Positions 1 through 11,332 of a stretch of 64,000 nucleotides of DNA are shown one piece after another. The notes below the pieces were generated by a model that had not been told where the DNA came from, ran no database searches, and saw only the letters and a program-made list of their open reading frames with translations. This DNA is from Ceratodon purpureus (lineage: Eukaryota > Streptophyta > Bryopsida > Pseudoditrichales > Ditrichaceae). Position 1 is the first letter of the stretch, and every line of letters starts with the position of its first letter. The stretch spans positions 14,848,476-14,912,475 of the forward strand of contig CM026428.1 in the NCBI GenBank assembly GCA_014871385.1. Reading direction: 5' to 3'. The translations under genes were made by a program, and so were the position numbers.

Positions 1-538
1 AGGGGGGGTACCTCAGTAGCCAGAAGATATACACAAAATAGATACATGATCTCACAAAAAAAAGGAAAAAAAAAGATAAAAAAAAGACACATGATCATGG
101 TTACTGCTGCATGGTCGGGAGGAGATTAATTAATTATTGATTTTTTACTACCCATTCGGTGTGTTAGGTGCTGGATCTCCGGACATTGTAAAGCAGAATC
201 AAATAGTTTATTTTATGGTTTAGGTGTTATAAGAGCCACCTCATCCACTGTTCCCATCACCAAACATTTTGATTTTCTTTAACTAGTTTGTTCACCAAAA
301 GACATTTCCGGTGGCAGATTCAGATCATGTTCCTCAAGGCTTTGGTTTTTTATGTCAAAAACATAAAATTAAGATTAAGATTATATACCACGGAAGATTT
401 GCAACAGCCAGGTTTAGAGCTTCATTTATTTCTATTATCTTGTCCATTCATTTGCATCTTTTGTTTTCCTATGGTGGGGTTTTGTTTTTAGATTTTAGGT
501 GCATTGACAACTTACAATGTTAAAAATTAACTAAAATA
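1..538. other. AT-rich intergenic DNA, nothing recognised
   Basis: Short open frames occur here (for example near 288-523), but they overlap in different frames, resemble no family I know and have no splice-site context. I see no RNA gene or repeat. Confidence 0.5.
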
Positions 539-540
539 TA

Positions 541-632
541 CTCCCTCTGACTTTCTCATAGGTTCTCTAAAATCTACCTCCACATGTAGATTTGAGAGAA
601 CCTATGAGAAAGTCATTATGGGACAGAGGGAG
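541..632. mobile_element. Stowaway-like MITE (Tc1/mariner type), 92 bp
   Basis: The element starts CTCCCTCTG and ends with its reverse complement CAGAGGGAG. TA dinucleotides flank it at 539-540 and 633-634, the target duplication expected of Stowaway elements. The interior is one almost perfect hairpin: about 28 bases from 550 pair with the stretch ending near 613. Ten bases on the right arm (about 614-623) have no partner on the left, so the left arm probably suffered a small deletion. It has no coding capacity. The terminal sequence matches the well-known plant Stowaway consensus. Confidence 0.88.
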
Positions 633-1447
633 TATCAGATTCCATGTTGTAGGTCATCCATTTTGTAGCTTCACATACTTCTCTTTTGCAGATTATTTAT
701 TTGATTGTGAGTACAACACTAATGAGCATTACTGGAACCAAAGTAGAATAATTTAACTTCCATTGTATTGAAATATAAATAAAAGATAAAAAACACAATT
801 TCAAAATAGATTAATCAATGGTAGTAAGAATATTTTGAGATGTGTTTCAAGTATCTCAAACCATTTAATTATCTTAGTAATATATAGATTGAAAAACATG
901 AAATAAGGATTATACTCAGGTAGAAAATATACATAGATTCAAAAAGTCCTCTAAAAACCATTTTTAGGGATACAAATGGTAATATACAATTTGTGAGGAC
1001 AATGTCAATTAAAGCTAGTAAAAGGCACTATGAAACATGAGAACTTCTTGTGGAAGTAATCAAGTCTTCACGTCATCAATATCTATTCTTATTTGATCAC
1101 TTGTAGAACAAAATTCACTTTAACATCACAAAGACTACTCTTATACAATATACTACATCAAATTTTCACAAGAAATTCATACACATGGAACTTTGGATGG
1201 ACTCTTGTTTATAAGTGTATCGTAACATCTAATTTCAGTGACTGTCAAGCAAACTATACTAAGATTGCTTGCTATGTTCAAAATCCTCTTTCTAATTTCT
1301 CCACAACACAATATGAAGGCAAACCGTTCAAACTTCCTTGTAACATTTACAGAAAACACATTAGAAAGGGAACATGTAGCTAAAAGTAATACACCTTCTT
1401 TCAAAATCTATGCTAATTGAAGAGATTCACCAACATATTTACATAAT
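633..1447. other. AT-rich intergenic DNA, nothing recognised
   Basis: Low-GC sequence without a supported gene. The open frames at 1093-1420 overlap on both strands and show no family resemblance. Confidence 0.4.
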
Positions 1448-1560
1448 GTAACAACATCCACAAGCGTCATTGTATCCATAAAGGTCTCTTCCAAACCTTG
1501 GAAAATTCTAGAGAAGTGAATAAATATGATTCGCATGATGTACCACATCTGAATATAAGA
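1448..1560. repeat. Dispersed repeat, copy 1 (partner near 56347-56450)
   Basis: This stretch resembles 56347-56450 in the same orientation. Shared blocks are AACAACA(T/C)CCA(C/T)AAGCGT, followed by a TCTCTTC(C/T)AAAC block, AGAAGTGAATA(A/G)ATATGATTC and GATGTACC(A/T)CATCT. The repeat encodes nothing recognisable and its class is unknown. The Harbinger-like MITE at 1583 lies just downstream of it. Confidence 0.6.
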
Positions 1561-1582
1561 CTCAACAATTTCAAATGACTTA

Positions 1583-1997
1583 GAGCATCCGCACCCCTGC
1601 ACGAGACCCGGGGCCGCAGAGGTATGTTGCGGGTTCGGACAAAAATTAGCCCCACTAGGACTCGCACAACGGACACTTGAGTTGCGGGCTCTTCAAAAAA
1701 CCTCGGGGACTCTTGAGTTTTGTGTATTCTTGAAGTCTATTGCGCGCCTCAATTTTGCTCAGATCTAGCTATTTTCCACCTAATTTTGGGCTGGTCAAAG
1801 TCGGTGGGGCGAGGGCCAGCTGGCGTTGGTGCTGCACAGCAATCGTAGCATGCTCTTCTGTCTCAGAAAGTTGGCCGTGTCAAAAATTTTAAACTTCGGG
1901 GTGGAGGACTCGATTACTTGCAAGCCGTGGGAGTGTTTCGGGGTCCTAAATACCCAACTTGGCGTGTCTCGCACCCCGCGCAGGGATGCGGATGCTC
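1583..1997. mobile_element. PIF/Harbinger (Tourist)-like MITE, 415 bp
   Basis: The terminal inverted repeat GAGCATCCGCACCCCTGC is matched at the right end with one mismatch over 18 bases. A three-base TTA target duplication lies at 1580-1582 and 1998-2000, which is the PIF/Harbinger signature (TWA). The element is clearly richer in GC than its surroundings. No transposase frame is present, so it is non-autonomous. Confidence 0.82.
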
Positions 1998-2000
1998 TTA

Positions 2001-5000
2001 GATATAACAAAATATCACAAAAAACATTTTTTCTATTTTCGTTTTTCTGGTCTTCAAAATATTCTGATTTTTAGGTTTTTGTTTTTGAGAATTATTTATG
2101 AACGAACGTGCTATGGTGTTACAATAGTCAAATGAGACGCCCCTCCTGGAGTTGGGCTCCCTCCCCTCCCCTCACCATAGCCCTTCCAGGCTGAGTAACT
2201 GAGTGCCAGTGCTGAGCTTGGTGGTTGCTTCATGGTCCTGGCTGCTGCTGCAAGGTGCCGGCGGCACGGCAGGGCAGGGGTTGGGCGCCTGCCCACTGCC
2301 CCCGTTCTCCAATCCCAGCACCCACGGCCTTCCCTTTTCCCTGCTCCTGTGTCAGCCTGGTCGGTGAAGCCCAACCCCCTCCCCCTTCCTTTCACCATGG
2401 TAAATTTGACAAAGTGTCCACACAGAATGTTACTTTCCAAATAATTAATTCTATTCACTCCCTTGTCCAAGGTTGTTCCAGAACGGTTGCACTTGTGGTT
2501 GAGTGAGTTTATGGTTGGAGTGAGTGAGGTTGAGTGAGTACAGTTGTGGCGTAATGCAGGTGTACTACTTCTCCCTTTTTCCTTTTCTTTTCTGGAGCAA
2601 ATAAAATTCGTTCCAAATAGAACCAGAGCTACACACGGGGGCCAAACCAACAAATGCAGGTGTACTTCCCTTCCCTTCCCTTCCTTCCCTTCCATCCTGA
2701 GGAATGAAGCTTCCTGGTGAACCCAACCCCATATTATAGGCAAAAAAACCACCTTATGCACAAGTCAGAGAACATGGTCCTGGAGAAAAGAGAGGGGGCC
2801 ACCCCTCATTCCCTTCCCTTCCTCCCCATTGTTATAAAAAGCAAAAGTAAGTCCCGAATGGCCTCTATGTTAAGTTGACAGTTTGAAAGGGTAAAGGCAC
2901 TCCGCTTTGGCAGCTCTGATGCCCCCACCATGATGACAAACCTCCCACCCTTTTTCCCATAACAAGCTCTCTCTCTCTCTATCTCCCTCCCCCTCCCTAC
3001 TACAGTAAATATCCCACTTGTTTCCACTCCAGGCTCACTTAATGCGAGTGCCAGCCGGAGTAAACTTATTTCCTCCAACCTCAACTCATCTGGAGTGATT
3101 TCCACGGTGATTTGATCACAAAAGATCACTTGATCTCGTCATTCATACCGTCCAGTTCGATGTGTGGTCGCTGGAGCATATGAAGGTCACTTGAACAGTA
3201 CCAGTGGACGTGGAACCTGGAACCTGGAGCCTGCAGCCCTGGAACAACCTGAAAACAAGTCAGAGAAACTCTAGTCTGTAAGTGGGTTTAAGCTAATGGG
3301 AGTGCAACTTACTGTCTAGTTTTATCATAATCATTTGTCAGGTGGCTGTGCTTGTCGATGATGTATCTATCTAAAGCTGGGGGTGATGCCGAGGAGGAGT
3401 GAGTTCAGTTGTGTTGAGTGGAGCTTCTTTTTCCTGGAGTAGGTTTGTGGGCCGGTCGGAGAATCTGGCAACAGCCTCGGAATTCTGAGCCGGGGAGGGA
3501 GGGAGGGAGAGAGAAGCTGGAGTTGGAGTTGTCGACGTAGGCTCTGCAATTACAGAGGTGGTGTGTTGGTCTGGACAATTATCACCCAAGGTTGGACTTT
3601 TGAGGAAGCATGTAGGAAGCCGAGGCCGGGAGGGAGGAGGAGAGGGGGCATTGGTTGAAGCCCATTTAGGTGGTCGTCTCTTCCTCACAAGGCTATAATT
3701 TCGTCTGTTGCAGTGTTGGAGGGAGGTTTTTGCTTTTTGACACACACCTTGGAGTGGGTTGGTGTTTTTGGAGCTGGGAGTCCTTTGGGAGAGGAGAGGT
3801 GGTGTGTCTGTAGGCTATGGCGTTCGGTGTCAGTCATAGGGTGCCTTTTTAGATGACCTAGTTCAGAGAATGTACTGTTGATGATCTTGCTTGCGGATTT
3901 TCACTCTCAAGGGGCGGGTTTGTGAGAGCTTTCAATCATCAAAGTCGCTGTTTTGGTGTTTGTGTTGGCCTTTGCAATTCTGCAACTGGGATCATCTGGT
4001 GGTGAGGTGTGTGTGGAGGAGGGTGTTGTGTTCTCGTACTGGACAGTGGAGGCTGACATTTGATTACGTTCTGGAGGGTTAACTGCATTTGCTGGACTGG
4101 GTTGGGAGTTGGGAGAGCGTTGGGTGGGAGGTTCAACATTGGCGCTTGCAGTGATAGCGCTGTGGTACCGTTTTTTCCAACGGTGGCGTTCTGTGAGAGA
4201 GAGAGAGAGCCTTGACTGGTTGAGCTCAGGGGTTGCGTGATATTGGGGTTGTGTAATATTGGTTGGTTCTCGCCTGGTGAAAGGGAGTACGGAAGAGAGT
4301 GTGTGTTGTGCCCAGGCGGTTATGTTTCACGTGGTGTGGTTACAACATCGCCAAGCGCACGAAGACGAGTGGAAGGTACGGCGTGGGTGATTTTTGGGCA
4401 TAGGCGATCAGTGAGCACTGTCGTTAGGGCATACTGTGTCCCCTTCTTTTCTGGAAGCCGAACCTGGAATCTAGAACATGGAACCGGAAGTGGGAGTTTG
4501 GGTGCTTTAGTCTGTGGGTTCATGTGCTGTGCCTTCGTCGCTCTCCTGCTCGCTGGGATAAGTGGTGTGCCTCTCTTCGTTGCGTAGCGTAGCGTTCACT
4601 CTTGTGTTAGAGCGGAACTAGTTTAGTATTGCGCCCGCCTTTGGCGCTGGAAGTGGGTTGGAAATCCTGTGGCTCGGTGTAGTCTTGGACCGCCTATTTG
4701 CTTTGTGTTTCGTGGGAAGGCAGTTGAAGTTGTCATGGTATCCTGGCGCTTCGTGAGCACGCTCAAATACTGAGCAATGTGGAGTTAGAGACATGAACTT
4801 CGTTTGTGACCCATGTCTCTTCGGTCTCAACCTCGTAAGTTGTCATCAGAAATCTGTCAAACAGAACGCAAATGCCATGATTCTCCATACTCGCCTTTCC
4901 AGAGGTCTGGAATTCCTTCGGTTGTGGCTGACACTACTGGAAGCGATAGCGCATGAGAAATCCGTACATGTCACGATTGCGTAGGGTTTCGGGTTAACAT

Positions 5001-5425
5001 GAGGATGCAACGAGTCTTGGTACCGAATCGGCATGATTTGTGTCTGTCAGCGGATTAACCTGAAGTTCGCCATGGCTTCAAAGCTTATCTTCGAGTATTA
5101 ATGTCTTTTTGAGGATGCTGATTGTTTGTATATGATGAACTGTTATAGTTCAGTTATTCCTCTGGGTAGCTCTCCGGGACTTCTTAAATCACCGGAGCGA
5201 TCGTGAGTTATCGCACTGTATGTTGTCCAGCGACGCGACTTTGTATCAGATGTACTTAATCTGAGCGGGATCATTTATGACAGTTAATATGGTCATGGTT
5301 GTGTCAACATGGGTATGAGAGATGCAGTTACGTAGCATTGAAGGTTGTAACCATACTGATCAAGACTTCAAGGATTTTTAATTGGAACGCAATGTCTAAC
5401 CCCGAGATTTTTTGTTTCATTACAG
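2001..5425. other. Upstream region of the cereblon gene; low-complexity tracts, no supported gene
   Basis: This is a pyrimidine- and GC-rich stretch. A (TTCCC)n-type tract runs about 2665-2697, CT-rich tracts lie near 2970-2998, and a (GA)n run at about 4196-4211. Long frames on the minus strand (2111-2761, 3371-3745) have the composition of low-complexity DNA and no homology I recognise. A good splice acceptor (pyrimidine-rich, ending TACAG at 5421-5425) could close a 5'-UTR intron of the cereblon gene; I cannot place the matching donor. Promoter and transcription start cannot be placed from sequence alone. Confidence 0.45.
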
Positions 5426-5665
5426 GTTGGTTCATCCAATTGCGAAGCGAGGAAAAGAGTGGCAGCCGAGGCTGCTGCGACTCCGCTGCAGCTGATGCCC
5501 TTTTCCTTCGCAGTTCCAGAATTGTAGCGGCGAAGTGAAACTGGTTGCAAGAGCCTAGATGAGTGCTGAAGAGGAGTTGAAGCCCCGGTGGAGTGCCACC
5601 GATTGACAAGGGGCAAAGAGAAGTGCCTCAAGGTTTACTGCTTGTGTCTGGATTTCACACAGAGT

Positions 5666-8600
5666 ATGGAAATGGGCTACAGCGAGGGTTCGGATGGCGC
5701 TGATGTGGGCGAGGTTGTTGACCTTCAGCTTCTGGTACAAGATCTTGGTGCTGGAGAGGTTGGGGCTGATAATAATGCTCTCCGGCTGCTACGTATTCTC
5801 CACGAATTTGACATAGAGCAATATCAAGCGGCAGAAGACATTGATGCGGTTGATGGCATCCTGAATGACGATGATGAAGCCATTGATGCCATTGATGCAA
5901 TTGATGCCATTGATGCTAACGAAGCCAATGATATCATGAGCGACGACGACATGAGGTACAGTCACGTTTCCACGTATCGCGAACTTGTAGACTTACGGTT
6001 TACTTTCGCTTCATGAGGATCTGCTCGATGCTTGCACATTTGTATAAGAAGGCTGTCGTCACGAGACTAGTTCATGCCTTTTATCTTGGGTCTCAGCCTA
6101 TTGTCTTGGAAACTTCGTCCGCAGACTCTATTGTTGGCATGAATTCTAGATCGGCTGCGGATTTAACTCTGTAAGGAAGATCAGTTCTGTGTGCTAGCGT
6201 GTAGCCTCCTCAGACACATTGAGATATACGTTTTTAGAAACATGATCTCACCGGTCAGATCCTGAGTTGAATTCAACCATTTATACTATCTCCCATTTAG
6301 CAGGCTAATCATAGCTCTCGATGCTAGATTGATTGTCAGTTCTGTTCCTAATATGCACCACGGCGAATCCTTTGCTTTGGTTAATCTGCCTCAAATTTAA
6401 GCCTCCGCAGACTTTTGTGTCTTATCTATTGTATCGTTGTTCCTCTGAGCAGTATGGATGGAAGAGGAGATGGAGGTGGTGGTTCTCAGGGTGGTTTTAC
6501 TTTCGACACAAATCTTGCTTCAATGCACACCTACTTGGGAGGTATGCCGGTTCTTCGTATGAGTTTGTCTTTGATGTGTGTGGAGCGGTTCTCCCATGTC
6601 TCGATTTGAATCTGGATGAGGGCGTTCTGACTTCTTCACTTGCCACATGGTCTAGAGTTTACATGAAGTTTTTTTTTTTGCTCATTTTGAAGTCAGTCAT
6701 ACATTCTGCACTGATACTGAAGTAACATTGAAGCGTTCGTTTGACTCTATAGCATGTTTCTGCTATGTCGCTGTAGATGTTGGTTACTTACAGTTTGCTG
6801 ACGTTGATGGGTGCAGAGGTTGACGATGTCGCTAGTTGTCGATCTTTTGCCGATGGAGGTGCATTCTTGATACTGCCCATGTTCTACTTAGAAGGTGAGC
6901 ATGAGAATTGATTTTTATTGTTTTGTTTTCTTTTTCTTCTTAAATTGTTGCTTCTTCTCCTCATACGAGTTACCAATTCGATTAGTACTGAGTTCTGGAT
7001 CTTTCAGGTATCGTGCTATTCCCTGAGGATACACTTCCACTTCGAGTATTACAGCCAAGGTTCAAGGCTGCAGTTGAGCGAGCTATGAAGAACGAAGATG
7101 CGCCGAACACTCTTGGTGTGATACACGTCCGAGCCAGACCTCAGGACGGGCAGGTTACTGTAGCTTCAATTGGTACAACTGCTGAGATCCGGCAGTTACG
7201 ACACCTCAGTGACGGCTCTGTGAATGTCGTGACCAAGGGTCGGCAACGGTTTCGCATTTGTAAAGCCTGGACGGAAGCAGACGGAGCGGTACGTGTTCTT
7301 TTTTTGTAAAACAGAATTAATTTTATCCTTTATGTATTTGAGTTTTTTTACCGTTGGACGTTCGATATCGAGAAGTGCCCTTTTGCAAGGTTTAACACCA
7401 ATTGTAACCTAGCAAAGTAGACAACGATTTCGTGTGGAATCAGTGGAATGATGTAACTTGTTCACCCAATTAACCAATTTGCTTCACTATGATGTTTGTC
7501 TGTACCCATTTTTGTATTGCCCACTTTCAGTTGGTTTGCTACATCATTCGGATTTCCTAAGTAGTTGAGTTTTCGGTGTCTTGCAGTTATTCGCTCAAGT
7601 GCAGATCATTGAAGAGGAGACACCTCTGCACATTCCAAGGGATGCGTTTTCGCGCCTAGCTTCAGTGCCCTCCTTCCAGAGTGGCAAAGTCCCGCGAGCA
7701 GCTGCCACCTCTCCCCTCCCTTACGAATTAAGTGACGATGAAGCAGCTCTTCAAGCTGGGAGTGACATGGACGCTTTTGATGACTTTGAGTCTGATTCTG
7801 GACCTGAAGAAGAAAGGTAGTTAAATCGCTTTACCTGAAACTGATCACAGTATCTGGTATTTTACGTGGTTGCAATAGTGGAGGATGGTAGTCTGGAAAT
7901 TCATATGGTTACGTTGCTCCTATTGTACCTAATCTATGTGAATGTCTCCGGCAGGCCGAATGAAGATGCCAGTGAGAGCGAGGACCTTCTGCGGGTCCTT
8001 GAAAGAGGCGGGGACGATGAATCCAGTGAAGAAGAGGAGAGACCTGGATTCTGGGGAAATAGAAGAGTAAGGAGAAGAGGAGAAGAAAACGGAGGGCTTC
8101 AAATCGAAAGCTACAGGGCGGGACCAGTTACAGCAAACGTTCAACCTAGTGATAGGATGGAGACTGCTAATGAGCCTATTTACGCAGGTGAATCGTCTGC
8201 AGCAATTAGTCAACACATCGCAGGCGTGAAAAGACCCCGGGAGGGAGGATGGGGTGCTGCCTGTAAAGCTTGGGCTACTGATGCGAGGAAATGGAATCAC
8301 AGGGCGCAATGCTCAGCCTGGCCTCACTGGGTGTACCGGCAATTTGATGCTTACGACCTGGCACGACGAGCAGCTGGTAACTCTCCCAGCCCACGGACCA
8401 GTCTTTACACCACAAAGATGACAAGTTCGGTTGAGAGTGCGTGTGTTAATTGAGAGTCGTGTGAATTGCGTCACAATCTTAATTTTTTTTTGGCGTTACT
8501 ATCATTTTCCTAATAATGTTATTTGTGTTGAATGGATCAGATATGCTAAGGCAGATGGCTGAGCTCCCTCGTATGGAGGCGATGGTGCAAACGCCCAGTA

Positions 8601-9479
8601 TATTATCATACTACATCGCGAGCAACATGCCTCTTCAAGATTCTACTCGTCAGGAACTTCTTGAAGTTGATGGAACTGTGCATCGGCTGCGTCGAGAGAT
8701 TGAGTTGTTAGAGTCCATGGATCAATTACGCTGCAAGTGCTGCATGGTATGTTATATCATTTATCTTACATGTGAGATGAGTATGTTATTTTCAGTGTCC
8801 GTATTTAACTTGCTGGCGAATGCAACACAGATCTGTTCTTAAGTGCAAATATTGGATTATTTTGACACCTAATGAAAGAACTAATCACCCCTTTGTTTGC
8901 AGGCTGCAATTGCCAGGCGAAGCGACATGCTAGTAATGTCAGCGGATGGTCCTATCAGCGCCTACGTGAATGCTCATGGTTATGTACATGAGACTCTTAC
9001 ATTAGCCAGGGCTAGAGGGCTACATCTTGACGGGCAACCTCAGACTGCAAACAGCTGGTTTCCAGGGTTAGTACTGCTTCTCTTAAACCCTAATCTTCAG
9101 AGCCAGTTTGTAAACACAAATTTATATTTACAATGATTCCTTTGAGCATAGATGGAGAACCTAATTCTGAGCATGGTGTTAAAATTGGAAGATTTTCGGA
9201 TTATTTTTGGATTTTATACAGTGTCCCAAGTGTGAAACCTGGAGTAGCATTTCGCAAACTTTAACTCTTTTCTGTTGAATTTTTTAGTCATAATGTCATA
9301 GACTCGAAGTTCTTGCAATATCTAACGACTGCTTGTTGTGCAGATATGCATGGGTTCTAGCAGAATGCTCCGAGTGCCAGGAGCACATGGGCTGGCGCTT
9401 CACAGCTGTTGACAAGGAGAGTAGACCCAAGGCGTTTTGGGGTATTCGTAGGTCACAGCTTGCTGAGAACAGTTCTTAA
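5666..9479 (+). CDS. CRBN: Cereblon-like protein (LON substrate-binding domain plus CULT domain), 9 exons, 631 aa
   Basis: Substrate receptor of CUL4-DDB1 E3 ubiquitin ligases in the nucleus and cytosol (family knowledge). My exons are 5666-5955, 6453-6541, 6817-6894, 7008-7288, 7587-7816, 7955-8376, 8541-8746, 8903-9066 and 9344-9479. All introns are GT-AG and phases join without a stop. The N-terminus is acidic with a (Ala-Ile-Asp)n run. A LON N-terminal domain spans roughly residues 144-265, with no AAA+ or protease domain. An acidic, disordered linker follows (about 290-345). The C-terminal CULT domain carries zinc pairs C528/C531 and C595/C598 and the cage tryptophans W584, W590 and W604, spaced 6 and 14 as in human cereblon W380/W386/W400. 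Plant orthologues share the motifs SILSYYIAS, STRQELLE and MLVMS. An in-frame ATG at 5588 would add 26 residues; 5666 is preferred because the upstream peptide looks like leader sequence. Confidence 0.93.
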
Positions 9480-11332
9480 TTGGAAGAGATTCATATTTCG
9501 CGTCGCAGTTTTGAAGGCCCCAGGTGTCCCAAGTTCTGATGCTTCTGGAGCAACTGGAGGGACTCACTGGATGGAGGGTGAAGCTTAAGTGACTCTGGAA
9601 CCACCGTGCACCAGGAGAGGGCTATCGCTTTGTGTATTTTGGTGTACATATGATCACATATCAAAGCACATACTGAGGTTAAAAGTGCCATGAGGTGGGC
9701 TGGGTCTGGTTTTACAATTTTCTTTTCCCACATGGAAACACTCATGTATTGATCCGTCAACTCTGGATGCCTGCACAAGGCAATGTTCCAGATTACCCAG
9801 CTCTGTTGTTTAGAAATATCCAGAACCCGCAACCCATGACACATAATTTTTTGTCAGGAGCAGAACACCATGTCGGTGTCCAGCCTGATATGTACTTAGT
9901 AACTGTCCTGAACTTAACACATTCATTGAGGTGAACAGTATTGAAGATGCTGAGCTCATCCTTGCCTGTATTCAGGCCCGTACACGGGCTGAAAAGCCTG
10001 ATCGGTGGCTTTTGAAGCTCAAAAGTCACCATGGCATTGATATTGTTTCAGTGCACTTATTTGCTGCTGTTACAGTATGCTGATAGTAGTTTATTTTAGG
10101 TTGTCATACCTTCCACAGGTACCTTGGAAGGGTGCACTTCTTGTGAAATATGTCCCCTTCTTTGAATCTGTCCTTTTTAAATAACTTTTCAATGTTCTCA
10201 ACTTGCAAGTAACCCTTCATCTCATGGGATTCCAAGTGTACAGTAGGTGAATTTTCGCGTCGATGTTGAACCAATGACCACGTGTGGAATGGATTGAGCT
10301 GCTCCATAGTTTGTATTTCTGATACAGTTTAATTTACTCGATTCCATGATGTTGCTGTAGGCTGAATGAATAGATTGAAAGTGCAAGAGTTTGTTTCAAA
10401 GCTGTGAACTGTTAGAAAATGTGGACCTTCGTTGTTAAAACCAATGTTTTGTTTCTGGACGAACTCATCAAAAATTGTTTGGATTGAAATTCAGTGGAAT
10501 ATGACAAGGTGACCCAATATGTTACGAATTTCCGAAGAGCTGTTGAATCTTATTTGTGTATGACAAGTTATGTTGATATACAAGTAACATGTATTGACAA
10601 ATACGCTTCACTGTAGTCATGTACCCAGATAGAAGCAACGCAGTCTCCCGTTGAAGAGTGCATGGAAAAAATTTAGACGAACATTAATCCTGACTCATCT
10701 AATTTAAACATGGAATGTTTGAGCTTATGAGCAAAACGCTATGGTATTAGCCTCAGTATTGACTGATCGGACAAACGGTAGTCACTATCAACTCATCGGA
10801 CCTACAACTCGGGCTTGGCATGTAGCTGCCGCCGGCACACAGTTCCCTCTGTAGAGGATTCCATTTAGAAAAGTCTCCGGTCCTCATCTCAATCTTCAGG
10901 TATCCTGATTCCTGCTTACACTGTTGACAAGATTGTTGACAAGATTGTTGACAAGTAAATTCTTTGATAGAGACGTGGAGTTTGCACCTGTCAAGCATCG
11001 ACTTGACAATTTGTTGGCTAGATCTTAGGAATATACATGAAGCACATCAGGACATGGATATGGCAGGTGATAGAAGAACTCAACGCGACTTCGAGCATGT
11101 CATACGGTTGGTTTACACGTTTACACTTCCTGCCAAGAGGAGCAGGAAGCCTACTTTTCACTAAGTCTCCTGTGGAATTCATAGAAGGGCTTCGTTAGAA
11201 GTCTGCTTAGTTTGATGTATTGTTCACTGTGACTGGCATTCACAAAGAAGAAATATAGAGAGTTGAAGGAAACATATCTTAATCCTAGGCTCTACCTTTA
11301 TAAGTTGCGATAACTTCTTTTCATTTGAGACC
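9480..11332. other. Cereblon 3' flank and intergenic DNA
   Basis: This presumably contains the cereblon 3' UTR. I see no clear AATAAA close to the stop codon. Apart from the short repeat at 10923-10955 I see no supported feature; the short frames here have no family resemblance. Confidence 0.45.
10923..10955. repeat. 12-bp tandem repeat containing W-box cores
   Basis: The unit GTTGACAAGATT occurs 2.75 times head to tail. Each unit contains TTGAC, the core of the WRKY-binding W-box. Nothing shows that it is functional: it lies far from a recognised start codon. Confidence 0.6.

Noticed and set aside
2111-2761. 216-codon minus-strand frame upstream of cereblon
   Set aside because: It covers pyrimidine-rich low-complexity DNA and includes a Gly/Arg-rich string read from CCCTTCC repeats. 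No homology, no splice context.
10923-10955. Functional WRKY-responsive promoter
   Set aside because: Three TTGAC cores occur only because of a tandem repeat, and no start codon of a supported gene lies close downstream.
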